Part shown: positions 16,044 through 16,191 of the stretch, piece after piece
Numbering within the stretch: the stretch's first letter is position 1
How the letters are laid out: each line of letters starts with the position of its first letter
Source of the DNA: Aliitabrizicola sp031425325
Lineage (GTDB): Bacteria > Pseudomonadota > Alphaproteobacteria > Rhodobacterales > Rhodobacteraceae
Assembly (NCBI GenBank): GCA_031425325.1
Contig: JANPJD010000242.1
Location: forward strand, 1-16,191
DNA length: 16,191 nucleotides
Reading direction: 5' to 3'
The notes under the pieces: model-generated
Told to the model about the DNA's origin: nothing
Database searches by the model: none
What the model saw: only the letters and a program-made list of their open reading frames with translations
Program-made: the position numbers and the translations under genes

Positions 16044-16052
16044 CCCCCCCCC
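16044..16052 (+). repeat. Run of nine C directly before the BolA-like start codon
   Basis: Nine consecutive C sit between the only purine-rich stretch (AGCAGG, ending at 16043) and the ATG at 16053. Such tracts can gain or lose bases during replication, which here would alter the spacing of the ribosome site without changing the protein. Confidence 0.8.
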
Positions 16053-16191
16053 ATGCCAATGGAAGCCCGCGACATCGAGAACCTGATCCGCGAGAGCTTC
16101 CCGCAGGCGAAGATCACGATCACCGACCTTGCAGGCGACGGCAACCACTGGGCCGCCGAGGTGATCGACGAAAGTTTCAAGGGCCTGAACC
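16053..16191 (+). CDS. BolA/IbaG family protein (C-terminus cut by window edge)
   Basis: 46 codons are visible, beginning MPMEARDIENLIRESFP, followed by AKITITDLAGDGNHW, the signature of the short BolA2/IbaG-type proteins of about 75-90 residues. These bind [2Fe-2S] clusters together with monothiol glutaredoxins and take part in iron-sulfur trafficking or iron regulation. Either ATG (16053 or 16059) could be used. In related genomes I recall this gene directly after purL and before a glutaredoxin gene; here a VPLPA-CTERM gene lies between. The right end is outside the window. Confidence 0.88.
   Translation, partial: MPMEARDIENLIRESFPQAKITITDLAGDGNHWAAEVIDESFKGLN

Overview
The window is high-GC DNA, close to 68% G+C in the lines I sampled. 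It most likely comes from an alphaproteobacterium of the Rhodobacteraceae/Rhodobacterales. Four things point there: the protein variants (for example ArgC with a GTGCN active-site loop), a gene-transfer-agent type lysis pair, two secreted proteins with VPLPA-type exosortase sorting tails, and an aroB-aroK / xerD / HlyC-CorC gene order that I recall as common in this group. No tRNA, rRNA, CRISPR array or insertion sequence was seen.

Layout. Positions 1-1521 (minus) hold the shikimate pair aroK-aroB, with aroB running off the left edge. Diverging from it, 1645-5571 (plus) is a tight run: a 44-residue membrane protein, a 507-residue exported protein of unknown function, xerD (these three overlap), and a CNNM/CBS/CorC-type membrane protein. 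The next segment, 5572-6300, has lower GC. It holds a strong candidate small regulatory RNA on the minus strand (promoter, 5' stem-loop, exposed CCUCCC, terminator with eight U), a series of small hairpins, and a small secreted protein gene. A LysR-type regulator (minus) then diverges from a PlsC-like acyltransferase, which is followed by murI. After a 333-base non-coding stretch with two adjacent palindromes comes the first VPLPA-CTERM protein. argC and ccmE follow, then an endolysin (N-acetylmuramidase) overlapping a holin. purL follows, then a second, AT-richer VPLPA-CTERM gene, then the start of a BolA/IbaG-family gene whose start codon is preceded by nine C.

How the genes fit together. 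Most are core housekeeping genes: aromatic amino acid, peptidoglycan, arginine, cytochrome c and purine synthesis, and chromosome dimer resolution. The accessory or regulatory parts are the candidate sRNA, the endolysin/holin cassette (probably the lysis module that releases gene transfer agent particles) and the two exosortase substrates. The last are envelope or extracellular proteins expected to be processed by an exosortase encoded elsewhere. The sRNA candidate and the unlinked lysis cassette are the parts most worth following up.
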